The position numbers and the translations under genes were made by a program. Shown one piece after another: positions 1-8,400 of a stretch of 11,524 bases of DNA. This DNA comes from Euryarchaeota archaeon UBA10. GTDB taxonomy: Archaea; Thermoplasmatota; Poseidoniia; Poseidoniales; Poseidoniaceae. The first letter of the stretch is position 1. Each line of letters starts with the position of its first letter. Location of the stretch: assembly GCA_002498185.1 (NCBI GenBank), contig DAGO01000109.1:14550-26073 (forward strand). The letters run 5' to 3'. Below the pieces are notes generated by a model, which had not been told where the DNA came from, searched no databases, and worked only from the letters and a program-made list of their open reading frames with translations.

Positions 1-494
1 CAGATTTTGATACTTGAATCGACCACTCCTGAAGTCGAATTATTTCCCATCTCAATAATGGCTGCATGTGGACATGGCCCATGTTGTCCCACAAATGAAT
101 CGATGAATGCAGATGTGCCAATCACTCCGTCACTTCCATTTAATCCATCAGTTCCATTGTGACCCCAATATCCTCTATTGCCCATTGGGCCAGGAGGCCC
201 TTGAGCGCCGTGACATACATTTCGAATCTCGCTAACTTCAGCATCATCAAGGACTCCATTGCGGTCGTCGTCGACACCTATTTGGATACTAAATCCTCCA
301 TTTTCACAGCCATTAGTGCCATACAGGTCACCGATTCTCGACAGCGAAGTCTCACCATCATCACCGGACTTTAATTCGTCCAAATCGGTTGAGTTATGCA
401 ATGCAATACTGCTCAAAACCAGTGATGTAATAATCGAAGATATCGCTAAAAATTTCATTATTTTTTGTCTACGCTTGCCCTTTTCACCCTTCAT
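1..494 (-). CDS. Secreted collagen-like protein with EF-hand-like (DUF7151-type) module, 5' part only
   Basis: The minus-strand frame is open from ATG at 494 to the left edge (164 codons seen; the C-terminus is missing). A stop at 519-521 limits the start; ATG at 494 gives a basic n-region (KGEKGKRRQK) before a hydrophobic stretch at residues 15-32, a typical signal peptide. A later ATG at 458 (residue 13) is possible. Residues 63-94 hold a Cys-bracketed module with a textbook EF-hand loop at D75-E86 (D75, D77, N79, G80, L82, D83, E86). Residues 96-128 are 11 uninterrupted Gly-X-Y triplets of collagen type. From C141 a degenerate second copy of the Cys module seems to begin. The order resembles the DUF7151/collagen modules that I associate with secreted proteins of marine archaea (family assignment from memory). 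It is probably a surface or extracellular protein, and calcium binding is likely for the loop. It is divergent from the aconitase X gene, with no clear Shine-Dalgarno sequence. Confidence 0.82.
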   Translation of the reverse strand, partial: MKGEKGKRRQKIMKFLAISSIITSLVLSSIALHNSTDLDELKSGDDGETSLSRIGDLYGTNGCENGGFSIQIGVDDDRNGVLDDAEVSEIRNVCHGAQGPPGPMGNRGYWGHNGTDGLNGSDGVIGTSAFIDSFVGQHGPCPHAAIIEMGNNSTSGVVDSSIKI

Positions 495-572
495 AGGCGT
501 GTCACAGACTTCCTTGGATTAGAGCCTATTCCCTACAAAGTGTTCATGTGAGTGTTTCTCCAGCGTCTATTC
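495..572. other. Divergent intergenic region without a clear promoter
   Basis: These 78 bases separate two divergent genes and must hold both promoters. Only a weak AT-rich element (ATTAGA, 518-523) is visible. It lies about 26 bases before ATG 494 on the minus strand, which would suit a leaderless transcript. No good TATA box or Shine-Dalgarno site is seen for the plus-strand gene. Confidence 0.3.
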
Positions 573-2306
573 ATGGAGTTACCCGAAAGGCTCGCATCGA
601 TGCTTTCGGGCGCAGAAGGTCTCACCAGACAGAAAGCCGCTAGGTTGGTGATAGATTTGGCCAGAACTGCTGGTGCACAAGGTTTCATTGAGGTAGACCA
701 TAGTCACGTTTCAGGTGTTTCAGTAATCACTGGAGGTCACGGATTACGAAGATTTCTCGCTGATTTAGCAGGCGAGGGTTCAGTTGCAATTCCCACGACT
801 TTGAACTCAGCAGGTTGTGACAAGAGGAAGATGGAAGAGATGGATATTGATTATCCAGATTTCCTAGAACAACAATTCGAAATCATCACAGCTTACGAGA
901 AATTAGGAATCGAGTCAACCCTCTCCTGTACCCCATATGATAGGGGGGTCGAAGGAGAATCTGGGATTGCTTCTTGGGCTGAGTCTAATGCTGTAGCGTT
1001 CTCAAATTCATGGACAGATTTAGTCACAAATCGTGAATCAGGATTATCTGCCTTGGCTACTGCATTGACGGGATATGCTCCTAAATGGGGTCTGCACTTG
1101 GAAGAAAATCGAGTTCCAAACATCGTTGTAGATATTGAGTGTGAATTGACATCATTAGCGGATTGGTCAATCCTTGGAGATTGGATCGGCAAGCAAGTAA
1201 GGCCTGGGTGGAATGTTCCATTCGGGCCTATGCCGATGATTCGAGGACTTCCTTCCTACATCAGTTTCGCATCGAAGAAAGCATTGACTGCCGCAGCTGC
1301 GAATTATGGTTGTGCAATGCTGTGGGCGGAAGGCCACACTGAATGCCCTGATTTGACAGGTTCTGAACAATCACTCGTGTTCACAGAGCTTGATTTGTCC
1401 ACACGATACGATGAACTTGCGCCAAAAGGACAAGTTGACCTCATTGTAATCGGTTGCCCCCAAGCCAGCCTCGAAGAGATTCGAATAACGGCTGCTGCAG
1501 TACGCTCACACAGTGAAATGGGGAAATTAATCCCCAATGAGCGATTGTGGGTTTTCACCTCGAGGCACAATTACGAACTCGCAGAGGCAGATGGTTCCAT
1601 TGGTGTTCTAGAAGAGGCGGGAGCCGTAATTTTGCAAGATACTTGTCCAGAAGTTACTCCCTATAATCGCAACCACTACAACCATTTGATGACAAACTCA
1701 CTCAAAGCAGAGCACTATCTTACAAGTGGTCTAAACAAGATGCCAACCTCTGTTGGAACGATTCAGGATTGTGTGGCGCACGCCTTCAATCCAAGTTTGA
1801 GTGAGGGTAAAGTTACACAATTGCAGCCTAAGGCTCAGCCTCAGCATGCTTCTGCCAAGACGCATCAATCAGGAGAGTGTTCACTCTCTGGTGGTGGTCT
1901 TAACTCGCAAGGGGATTGGGAAGTTGAAGGAATAGCGATGGTTACAGATGTGCCAATCACATACCTTGGATATGTTAACAGAGACAGTGGTGTGATTGAG
2001 GAAGTTGGACACCCTCTCGACGGTCAGGCTATTGAAGACAAGATTCTGATTTATCCAAAGGGTTCAGGCTCTACGGTTGCGCCTTACGTACTGATGGGTC
2101 TAATCTACACCGGCAAGGGTCCGAAAGCTATTGTCAATCGTGATGTATGTTCCTTGACCTTGCCTGCGTGCAGCCTTCTTGACATGCCTTATTCTCATGG
2201 ATTTGATGAAGACCCTTGTCAGGCTGTCAACCATGGTGACAAAATCAGAGTCAGTAAAGTTGGTGACAAGGTGACACTCCAGGTAATGGAGCGCGTAGGT
2301 GAGTAA
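573..2306 (+). CDS. Aconitase X, fused large and small subunits (candidate phosphomevalonate dehydratase)
   Basis: 577 residues from ATG 573. A GTG at 552 would add seven residues, but the family N-terminus (ELPERLASMLSGAEG) fits 573. Numbered from that ATG, residues 1 to about 410 are the AcnX catalytic part, with three Cys in the expected contexts for Fe-S ligands: C119 (SCTPYD), C295 (GCPQAS) and C358 (DTCPEV). A Gln/Ala-rich linker of about 35 residues leads to a swivel domain (about 445-577), the small-subunit DUF126-like part, with the GSGST loop carrying the expected catalytic Ser500 and the HPLDGQ motif. Family members dehydrate small hydroxy acids. Archaeal ones make trans-anhydromevalonate 5-phosphate in the modified mevalonate pathway; bacterial ones act on cis-3-hydroxy-L-proline. 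Characterised archaeal enzymes are usually two separate chains, so this fusion is unusual. Its substrate cannot be settled from the sequence. The stop abuts the next ATG, implying co-expression. Confidence 0.88.
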   Translation: MELPERLASMLSGAEGLTRQKAARLVIDLARTAGAQGFIEVDHSHVSGVSVITGGHGLRRFLADLAGEGSVAIPTTLNSAGCDKRKMEEMDIDYPDFLEQQFEIITAYEKLGIESTLSCTPYDRGVEGESGIASWAESNAVAFSNSWTDLVTNRESGLSALATALTGYAPKWGLHLEENRVPNIVVDIECELTSLADWSILGDWIGKQVRPGWNVPFGPMPMIRGLPSYISFASKKALTAAAANYGCAMLWAEGHTECPDLTGSEQSLVFTELDLSTRYDELAPKGQVDLIVIGCPQASLEEIRITAAAVRSHSEMGKLIPNERLWVFTSRHNYELAEADGSIGVLEEAGAVILQDTCPEVTPYNRNHYNHLMTNSLKAEHYLTSGLNKMPTSVGTIQDCVAHAFNPSLSEGKVTQLQPKAQPQHASAKTHQSGECSLSGGGLNSQGDWEVEGIAMVTDVPITYLGYVNRDSGVIEEVGHPLDGQAIEDKILIYPKGSGSTVAPYVLMGLIYTGKGPKAIVNRDVCSLTLPACSLLDMPYSHGFDEDPCQAVNHGDKIRVSKVGDKVTLQVMERVGE

Positions 2307-3206
2307 ATGCGAATTCTCGTAACAGGGGGAGCAGGTTTCCTCGGTTCGCATTTAGTGGATGCTTTGGTGAAGCGTGGAGATGAGGTGGTTGTCTTAGATG
2401 ATTTATCGAGGGGAGATAAATCGCAAATCAATCAAGGGGCAAGATTCGTTCAAGGCGATGTACGCTTATTTTCAGATTGGGAGAAAGCGTGTGATGGATT
2501 TGATCCAGAGGTTATTCATCACTTGGCCGCAATTAACGGTACACGCAGATTCCACAAAGAGGCGGACCTGGTAGTAGATGTCAATGTCAACGGCACTAGG
2601 ATGTCATTGAAGGCAGCAAAGGAGCATAACTCAACTCTCATTTTTTACTCATCTCCTGAGGCATTCGGTGAGCAGGAAAACATGCCGCTGCGAAACGATT
2701 CAACAAGCATATTCACGCCTGCACATTTGCACCAGCGCCATTCCTATGGTGCGTCAAAACACATTGGTGAGTTATTGTGTCAATTCGAATTTAGGAAAGG
2801 ATTGGATGTTAGAATAGTGCGCCCATGCAATGTATACGGCCCTAGGCTTCGTGGAGATGACAATGGACAAGTTGTTTCCATGATGATGGAATCCAATCCG
2901 ATAGTGGTCCACGGTGATGGACTGCAGACAAGAAGTCTCACCTGGATTCATGATGTTATTGAGGGTTTACTGAGGGTAAATGATGGAGTTAATCTATCTG
3001 GAAAGGCCTTCAATCTCGGTACTAACGATGAGATTAGCATGCTGGATTTGGCAACAAAAATCGCAAAACTCAGGGGCGTTGAAATCATTCACGGTGAATC
3101 AAATCATGGAGATAGCAAGAGAAGATTGCCGGACTTGTCGATGAACAAAGAAATCGACTGGGCTGCTAAGACAGGCCTTGATGACGGTTTGTCTCAACTT
3201 CTGTGA
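2307..3206 (+). CDS. NAD-dependent epimerase/dehydratase (extended SDR, NDP-sugar type)
   Basis: 299 residues. The N-terminal Rossmann fold carries GGAGFLGSH (residues 7-15) for dinucleotide binding, followed by the acidic D31-D32 that favour NAD over NADP. The active site is visible as S116 (in YSSPEAFG) and Y147-x3-K151 (YGASK). The RPCNVYGPR and RSLTWIHDV segments are typical of the UDP-glucose 4-epimerase / dTDP-glucose dehydratase branch. It likely acts on a nucleotide-activated sugar in the cytoplasm for surface glycans; the exact sugar is unknown. It starts with ATG directly after the aconitase X stop (TAA|ATG), so the two genes are almost certainly one transcript although their pathways look unrelated. 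The C-terminal part is slightly shorter than the usual 310-330 residues, and its last 13 bases overlap the 3' end of the opposing gene. Confidence 0.9.
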   Translation: MRILVTGGAGFLGSHLVDALVKRGDEVVVLDDLSRGDKSQINQGARFVQGDVRLFSDWEKACDGFDPEVIHHLAAINGTRRFHKEADLVVDVNVNGTRMSLKAAKEHNSTLIFYSSPEAFGEQENMPLRNDSTSIFTPAHLHQRHSYGASKHIGELLCQFEFRKGLDVRIVRPCNVYGPRLRGDDNGQVVSMMMESNPIVVHGDGLQTRSLTWIHDVIEGLLRVNDGVNLSGKAFNLGTNDEISMLDLATKIAKLRGVEIIHGESNHGDSKRRLPDLSMNKEIDWAAKTGLDDGLSQLL

Positions 3207-3967
3207 TGAGTAGCAGTATGGGACCAGTCAATTGGGCTAGGAGTCAACATATCCATTCCATGCTGGCATAGCAAGGATAGCCCTTCTTCAGGCGGTAGGT
3301 ATGAGGGGACAATCATACTTTCAACTCTCAATGTGAGTAGCCTAGCAACAGCACCTTCCGGTAGAGGATTATCTTCAACTAATCTGCACTTCATTACCAC
3401 TACTGCTAGTGGATGAATCGGTCCATCGCTTTCAAGCAGTTCCCATTCACTACCTTCTACGGGCTTACTCGCAAGGTCGACTTCTTCTGCAGCTTTCCTA
3501 GTGGGAGCAAGGAATTGCAATTCACATTCCTTGGTTTCAATGAGGTTGAGGTAGGTGTCTCTCTGCCTACCTTCTCTGTTTTGTGATAGCGACATTACGA
3601 TGAGTGGTGGAGTATTCGAAACAACTGAAATACTAGTCATCGGAGCAATATTTTCTCGTTCTTGATTTCTGGTAGATACCATGGCAAGTGGTCTCGGAGA
3701 TGCAGTAGCAGTCAGCCACTTTGCACGGGTGATGTGGTCGAGTTCATCCATTTCAACCTCCATTTCTGCTGTGGAGAATTTTCGCTCAAACCAGTGGTCT
3801 AAATCACCCTTTTCAATTTCTTCGAGTGCGTATTGAGTATAGTTGCGATATGCTTTCCATTCATCGATTATATTGGAATCGTCGCCCCTTTCTTCCTTTC
3901 TTTTCATCGAAGCGTCTGCATATTCAATGCATCTTCTTAGGAAATCGCATACAGATTTTTTACTCAC
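3194..3967 (-). CDS. Flavin-reductase-like split-barrel protein with an N-terminal helical domain
   Basis: 257 residues, starting at GTG 3967. The start is supported by a strong AGGAGGG site (3974-3980) six bases upstream. Residues from about 85 onward match the FMN-binding split barrel of the flavin reductase-like / DIM6-NTAB family: ASPRPLAMVST, then IAPMTSISVVSNTPPLIVMS, the strand-turn-strand that cradles FMN. Such proteins reduce or use flavin in the cytoplasm as reductases or as partners of oxygenases. The first 80 or so residues are charged, probably helical, rich in Lys, Glu and Asp, and of no family that I recognise; this extension is not part of the usual domain. It overlaps the upstream acetyltransferase by 8 bases (GTGAGTAA) and its 3' end overlaps the convergent epimerase by 13. 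Its substrate and partner are unknown. Confidence 0.8.
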   Translation of the reverse strand: MSKKSVCDFLRRCIEYADASMKRKEERGDDSNIIDEWKAYRNYTQYALEEIEKGDLDHWFERKFSTAEMEVEMDELDHITRAKWLTATASPRPLAMVSTRNQERENIAPMTSISVVSNTPPLIVMSLSQNREGRQRDTYLNLIETKECELQFLAPTRKAAEEVDLASKPVEGSEWELLESDGPIHPLAVVVMKCRLVEDNPLPEGAVARLLTLRVESMIVPSYLPPEEGLSLLCQHGMDMLTPSPIDWSHTATHHRS

Positions 3968-4427
3968 TTGATTCCCTCCTTGATTTGTACTGCTCTAAGG
4001 TCATTAGAAATTTTGCAGGGTTCCCTGCCCACACTTCCCCACTTGGCACATCCTTTGTTACGACAGAACCTGCTGCAATTACACAACCTGTGTTTAGCCT
4101 AACTCCTGCAACTACTGTAGAGTTAGCTCCTATTACCACTTTGTCTTCAACCACAACCGGGGACCAATTGCCTCCTGATGGCGGATGGCGATCGTTTGTG
4201 AGTGTTGCATTTGGCCCAATGAATACTTCATCACCGATTACACACTCATCTGCAATGTAGACTGACCCTTGGATTTTGCATCTTGCTCCTATGGTAACGT
4301 TCCTGCCGATGTGAGATAATGCGCCAATGTTAGTGCCTGAGCCAATAGAATCGCTTGCAATCATGCAAGGTTGCCAAGCAGTTGCGCCATTTGGCAATCC
4401 GACCTTTTGGCCGTTGAGATCACTCAT
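3960..4427 (-). CDS. Left-handed beta-helix acyltransferase (WbpD/WlbB-like sugar N-acetyltransferase)
   Basis: 155 residues, mostly imperfect hexapeptide repeats ([I/V]-G-x4), for example IGSGTNIGALSHIGRNVTIG at residues 28-47, IGDEVFIGPNATL at 64-76 and VIGANSTVVAGV at 98-109. This is the left-handed parallel beta-helix fold that trimerises and binds acetyl-CoA between subunits. The loop TNDRHPP (77-83) interrupting the coils and the ending VWAGNPAKF (132-140) are typical of WbpD/WlbB-type enzymes, which N-acetylate an amino group on a UDP-sugar. H81 in that loop is a plausible catalytic base. The role is inferred to be surface polysaccharide or glycan precursor synthesis. ATG 4427 overlaps the peroxiredoxin stop by 8 bases (ATGAGTGA). 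No strong Shine-Dalgarno site is seen, so translation probably depends on coupling. Confidence 0.88.
   Translation of the reverse strand: MSDLNGQKVGLPNGATAWQPCMIASDSIGSGTNIGALSHIGRNVTIGARCKIQGSVYIADECVIGDEVFIGPNATLTNDRHPPSGGNWSPVVVEDKVVIGANSTVVAGVRLNTGCVIAAGSVVTKDVPSGEVWAGNPAKFLMTLEQYKSRRESSE
3974..3980 (-). promoter_or_regulatory. Strong Shine-Dalgarno site deciding a GTG start
   Basis: On the minus strand the sequence is AGGAGGG followed by six bases and GTG (3967-3965). It lies inside the end of the acetyltransferase gene. It supports the GTG over the next in-frame Met (residue 21) and indicates re-initiation or coupling at the 8-base overlap. Confidence 0.75.
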
Positions 4428-4905
4428 CTATTCCCAACTCTCGCATTAGCATAGAGACATGGCCCTTTGCTTTTACATTGTAGCGAGCGAAAATCAGATT
4501 ACCGTCTTCGCCAATTACGAAAGTTGATCTTGCACAACCCATGTATTCCTTGCCGTAATTCTTCTTCATTCTCCATGTACCGAATGCTTCGTGAATCGCT
4601 CCATCTTCATCCATTAGCAATGGGAAATTCAACTCCTGCTTGTCGATGAAATTCTCGTGGCTCTTTACTGAATCTTTGGATACGCCATAGACCTTGTATC
4701 CAAGCGAGGCCAATCTGGCCATGTCATCTCTGAAGTCACATGCTTGAACCGTGCAACCTGGTGTGGAATCTCTTGGATAGAAGTACAGGATGACCTTGTT
4801 TCCAGATGAAATCAAATCTGTTAGGTTATGCCTTTCTCCCTTTGAATCTAGTGCGTCAAATAGCGGTGATTTGTCTCCGGTTTCGAGTGTTATTGCTTCT
4901 GCCAT
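4420..4905 (-). CDS. bcp: Thiol peroxidase, Bcp/AhpC-TSA-type peroxiredoxin
   Basis: 161 residues from ATG 4905. The active-site segment STPGCTVQAC (residues 47-56) has the peroxidatic C51 and, five residues on, C56, the C-x4-C pattern of Bcp-type peroxiredoxins that form an intramolecular disulfide. GCARSTFVI near the C-terminus carries the conserved Arg of the peroxide pocket. It should reduce hydrogen peroxide and organic peroxides in the cytoplasm using thioredoxin-like donors. The frame stays open to an ATG at 5010, which would add 35 residues (196 in total) with no resemblance to the family. The 4905 start gives the normal length, and a G-rich GGGGGAG stretch precedes it, although closer than ideal. 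It is the first gene of a three-gene minus-strand unit with the acetyltransferase and the flavin-reductase-like protein. Confidence 0.92.
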   Translation of the reverse strand: MAEAITLETGDKSPLFDALDSKGERHNLTDLISSGNKVILYFYPRDSTPGCTVQACDFRDDMARLASLGYKVYGVSKDSVKSHENFIDKQELNFPLLMDEDGAIHEAFGTWRMKKNYGKEYMGCARSTFVIGEDGNLIFARYNVKAKGHVSMLMRELGIDE

Positions 4906-5073
4906 GGCTCCCCCAGAAAGTGATAGCAAATCAAGGCTTTCATTGGCTGTTTTTTCAATATCTTGCAACTCTATAGTCCTTTTATGCAGACTGAATAATA
5001 TTGCATTCATGACGCATCAAATCAGGTACTGCGAGCGATTGTCTTATAATCCGCCCGGTTCTAACACACAGCC
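4906..5073. other. Divergent intergenic/promoter region
   Basis: 168 bases between the peroxiredoxin start and the start of the plus-strand surface-protein operon. It holds the palindromic TATA box at 5044-5049. A second minus-strand TATA-like element (CATAAAAG, 4979-4986) would put a transcription start near 4956 and leave a leader of about 50 bases before ATG 4905. If the peroxiredoxin instead starts at 5010, the left 105 bases are coding. Confidence 0.5.
5044..5049. promoter_or_regulatory. Palindromic TATA box serving a divergent pair
   Basis: TTATAA reads the same on both strands. On the plus strand its centre lies about 27 bases before ATG 5074, which predicts a leaderless transcript. 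On the minus strand a purine-rich GGCGGA precedes it as a possible BRE, and transcription would begin near 5020. That the box drives both directions is inferred from spacing alone. Confidence 0.5.
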
Positions 5074-5499
5074 ATGGCAGCCGGACGTATGTCAAGGAGA
5101 TGTCGCAAGTTCATGCGACAAATCCACAAGGCTACCACCCGATATGCTTTACAGGAAATCGCTTCCAATATCCAAAGCGACCTCGACAGGAGAAATCTCT
5201 CGTACGAAGAGGCACTGAATTTAGGGAACATCCTGCAGGACAGAGCTGACACTTTGCCAGGGGATGAGATTGTCTACGCAGTTTCAGACCGTGACTCGTA
5301 CAGGCGAACACTCGAACTTTATCTCAAGGACGGCGTCTTAACTCAGGCAGAACAACTCCTGCTCTGGGAAGAGCGTAGGAGGTTAGGCATTGGCGACCAA
5401 GTTCACAATCAACTCATGGAGCAATTGCTGGCTGTTTGGACCCGCCAAGGAAAATCTGTTCAGATTCATGCATTTAGAGGAGGTATGACAGATGTCTAA
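5074..5499 (+). CDS. Small helical protein with TerB-like helical hairpins, unknown function
   Basis: 141 residues, cytosolic, with no signal peptide or membrane segment. A basic N-terminus (several Arg/Lys in residues 5-20) is followed by predicted helices. Residues about 75-120 have the pattern charged helix, then DGVLTQAEQLLLWEERRRLG, then a helix with IGDQVHNQLMEQLL. This 'D-G-x-[I/L]-[T/S]-x-x-E' hairpin recurs in TerB-like and related small helical modules. An earlier stretch (DRRNLSYEEALNLGNILQ, about 38-55) looks like a degenerate copy. I do not recognise the gene. ATG 5074 is preferred because the TATA spacing fits a leaderless message; ATG 5089 (residue 6) is possible but has no Shine-Dalgarno site. 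Its last 8 bases overlap the giant surface-protein gene, so it is probably co-translated and may be a cytosolic partner of that protein. Confidence 0.78.
   Translation: MAAGRMSRRCRKFMRQIHKATTRYALQEIASNIQSDLDRRNLSYEEALNLGNILQDRADTLPGDEIVYAVSDRDSYRRTLELYLKDGVLTQAEQLLLWEERRRLGIGDQVHNQLMEQLLAVWTRQGKSVQIHAFRGGMTDV
5479..5484 (+). promoter_or_regulatory. Strong Shine-Dalgarno site for the giant surface protein
   Basis: GGAGGT followed by seven bases and ATG 5492. It sits inside the end of the upstream gene. It fixes the start at 5492, which also gives a clean signal peptide. Confidence 0.8.
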
Positions 5500-8400
5500 T
5501 CGTAAGGTTGCATTCTCAATGCTTCTTCTCCTCTTTGTACAGGTTGTAGTTCCAATCATTCCTGCGGATGCAACGTCAGGAAGGAACTCCCCGGATTTCA
5601 ATGTCTCAGTGATGACTTTCTCTTCAGGAGGCTCAATTGACGACGCAGGGCAAATCAAACTCGCACCTGGTGATCACATCCTCCGAGTTGTAGTCACCAA
5701 TAACGGCGCAGGTGCAGGTTCAGCGATACTGAACATTGTTCACCGTGCCTCAGCATCATCTGGCGAGACTCCTGTGACCTCAATCGATTTAGGGACCATC
5801 GGAGGCGCATCCTCTTCGAATCCGGTCTTGATTAACTGGACAGCATCTTCTGGCGACGGACAGACTCTCTATGCGAGGGTTGTTTCTGTGGCTGACACAG
5901 ATACTTCGAACAATGAACGTCCAATTAACTTCGATGTGACCATGTATCACGAAGGAACAGTTCTGGGACACAACGTACCGGGGCCAACACCAGGATTTAC
6001 TGACTTGAGACTGAACCACTCTGTACATTCTTACACGGCTACTGTCAGGAATGACGGAGTAATGGATCTGTCAGCTGTTTACGAATTGAACTTCACCGAC
6101 AATTCAAATCCAAGTAACCAAGTTTCCTATTGGTCAAACACTCAAATCTTAGCACCAGGAAGTTTGCTGTATCCATCTAGCGGCTCGCCACTCTCGGTCT
6201 CATTTGATTCGACCTCTATGATGGGTTCTTGGACGATGGCATCTAAGGTTTACTTCAATGGAACTATGTGGACAAACATGATCGTTGCAGATGTAATCGT
6301 TGTTACATTCTCAGATTTCATTGTAGACTTGTCTACTCCGGGAGATAGAGCAATTGAACCGGGTGCTACTACCACGCTTACTTGGATCGTATCTAATATT
6401 GGAAACACGGATACCTTGACAATTGAATTGGGCTCAGACCTGGGGTGGCATGATAACGGTCAGAATGGAAACGTCATCAGCATAAATGCTGGTGAATCTA
6501 CATCAATAGTAGTGCCAGTGACGGTGCCTGCTAACGCAGTAAAGCCTACTCTAGAGAATGTCTACCTGAATTTGACAAGCAATTCTGCGTCCCCATACAC
6601 TGCACGAAGCGTAGCTCATGTCATGGTTGGCGACCAATACCAAGCGGAAGTGGTAGGTCCTAGCGGGCCAGTCACTGTCACGCCCGCACAGACTTCTTCC
6701 CTTCTATTCACAATAACAAATAGCGGAAACGTACCTGCTGCATTTGATATTACGGCTGGCTTATCTGCTGCAGCTGACAATTGGCAGGTACAAGCATCCG
6801 CAACCAGAACCGATGTGATTCCGGTTGGAGCGAATGTTTCAGTTTCTGTCCAAGTCACACCTGCTCCTATCTCTTCCCCGCTTGACCCGGGAGAGAGAAA
6901 CGCAGCCGGTGATAGCCTGTATGCTTGGCTATCGGCAACTCCAGTGGATGGTGGTATTCCTGCAATCAACTCTACACAACTTGTGATTAGAGCCGTTATC
7001 GCAGTTGACCCGGGCCCAGAGACTGACCAAATTATTCTAACTCAACAGGACATTATTGAAGCAAACGGAACTGGCGGAATAGATCGAATTCTATCTCTTT
7101 CTGTCGAAGTGAGACACAACCTTGGAGGTACAGTAACTGGGGGCGTGGACGCCAATATCACTACCTCTACCGCTCTGTTCAAACCGGTAAATACTGGAGG
7201 CAACAACGAGGCTGCAAGATGGATTACCAATGTGACGCCTAATTCCGTATCTGGTCTAGAAGTCGGAGAAATTTTCCAATCTTGGCTTGCAATAGATGGG
7301 CCGGGAGATGAACTTCCGCTCGCTGGAGAGCTAGTTGTTCCAGTTACAGCAACTCCAATCTTGACGGCAAGTCAGCAAGCAAACGGTGTACTGGCTAGTA
7401 GCGTCACGAGAAACATCACTATTGTAGTTCCAAGTGTTATCGATGGAGAAATCATCACTGAAGGGCCTCTAGATGCAGACGTAGGCAATCTAACTAATTT
7501 CACAATCAAGTTGGCAAACTCAGGAAACGACCTTTCATCTTACAGGCTAGTGATCGAAGATAACCTTCCTGATCTTTGGTCTGCAAGTATCGAAACTTCT
7601 GACCAAAACAATCCATCAATTGTCGCTAATTTGTCTCCTTCAATGGCAGACCATCCTATCACAGGAAATGCACACATTTCCAACGTTACACTCAAAGTTA
7701 CTACGGATCCACAGGCTCCTGCAGATACACTACAACCACTTACCATTAGGGTGGAAGACAGAGACACAGGAGAGATTCTTTCACTAAACACGCTACTGAT
7801 TAGAGTTGAAGAATCGATTAATTTTGAACTTCAACCTACCAATCATACAGTGGAATTGTCCCCGTATGAAAACCCGCTAACTCGTGTCTACATCAACAAC
7901 ACAGGAAACGTCGCTACAACATTCCTAGTCTGGCTAGATAATTCCCAAGCTAACGACGTTGACTTTTCCCTAGAATCTCCAACAGAAGTGATTGTTGCTC
8001 CGGGATATTTGGATTCGGTCAAGATTAGACTGACTCCAGACCTAGAAGCAAGCGCTGATGAATTACACATGACCACCCTATGGGTCGAAGCGGTAGGCGG
8101 AATGAATTTGTCAGCAAGCATTGTTGCAAATATGTCTGCGGACCACCACTTGGAAATTGATGTGCAAGATTTGATCTCCGTGACGCCAGGTGTCAACCAA
8201 ACAATAGATGTAGAATTCACCAACAAAGGAAACCTGCAAGAATTCCTGAACGTAACTGCAGTTATTGAGGGTGGTTGGGAATCCAGTTGGGTTGAAAATC
8301 AGATGGTTCTGCCAATTAATGGTAGTCTTGAGAATGATTTGACAATCGTGGTACCTGCATTAGGTGGAGACTTCTCGCTCGCTAACGGCGACATTCACAA

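Noticed and set aside
159..522. Plus-strand open frames over the left-edge gene.
   Set aside because: They lie antisense to the collagen-like secreted protein, whose signal peptide, EF-hand loop and Gly-X-Y triplets make it the real gene.
518..523. ATTAGA/TCTAAT as a TATA box for the left-edge gene.
   Set aside because: Spacing fits a leaderless start at 494, but the match to an archaeal TATA consensus is too weak to call.
552..572. GTG start adding seven residues to the aconitase X.
   Set aside because: No Shine-Dalgarno site, and family N-termini align with the ATG at 573.
4906..5010. N-terminal extension of the peroxiredoxin to ATG 5010 (35 extra residues).
   Set aside because: The extension resembles nothing in the family, and the ATG at 4905 gives the usual Bcp length. 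It remains possible, as a TATA box lies upstream of 5010.
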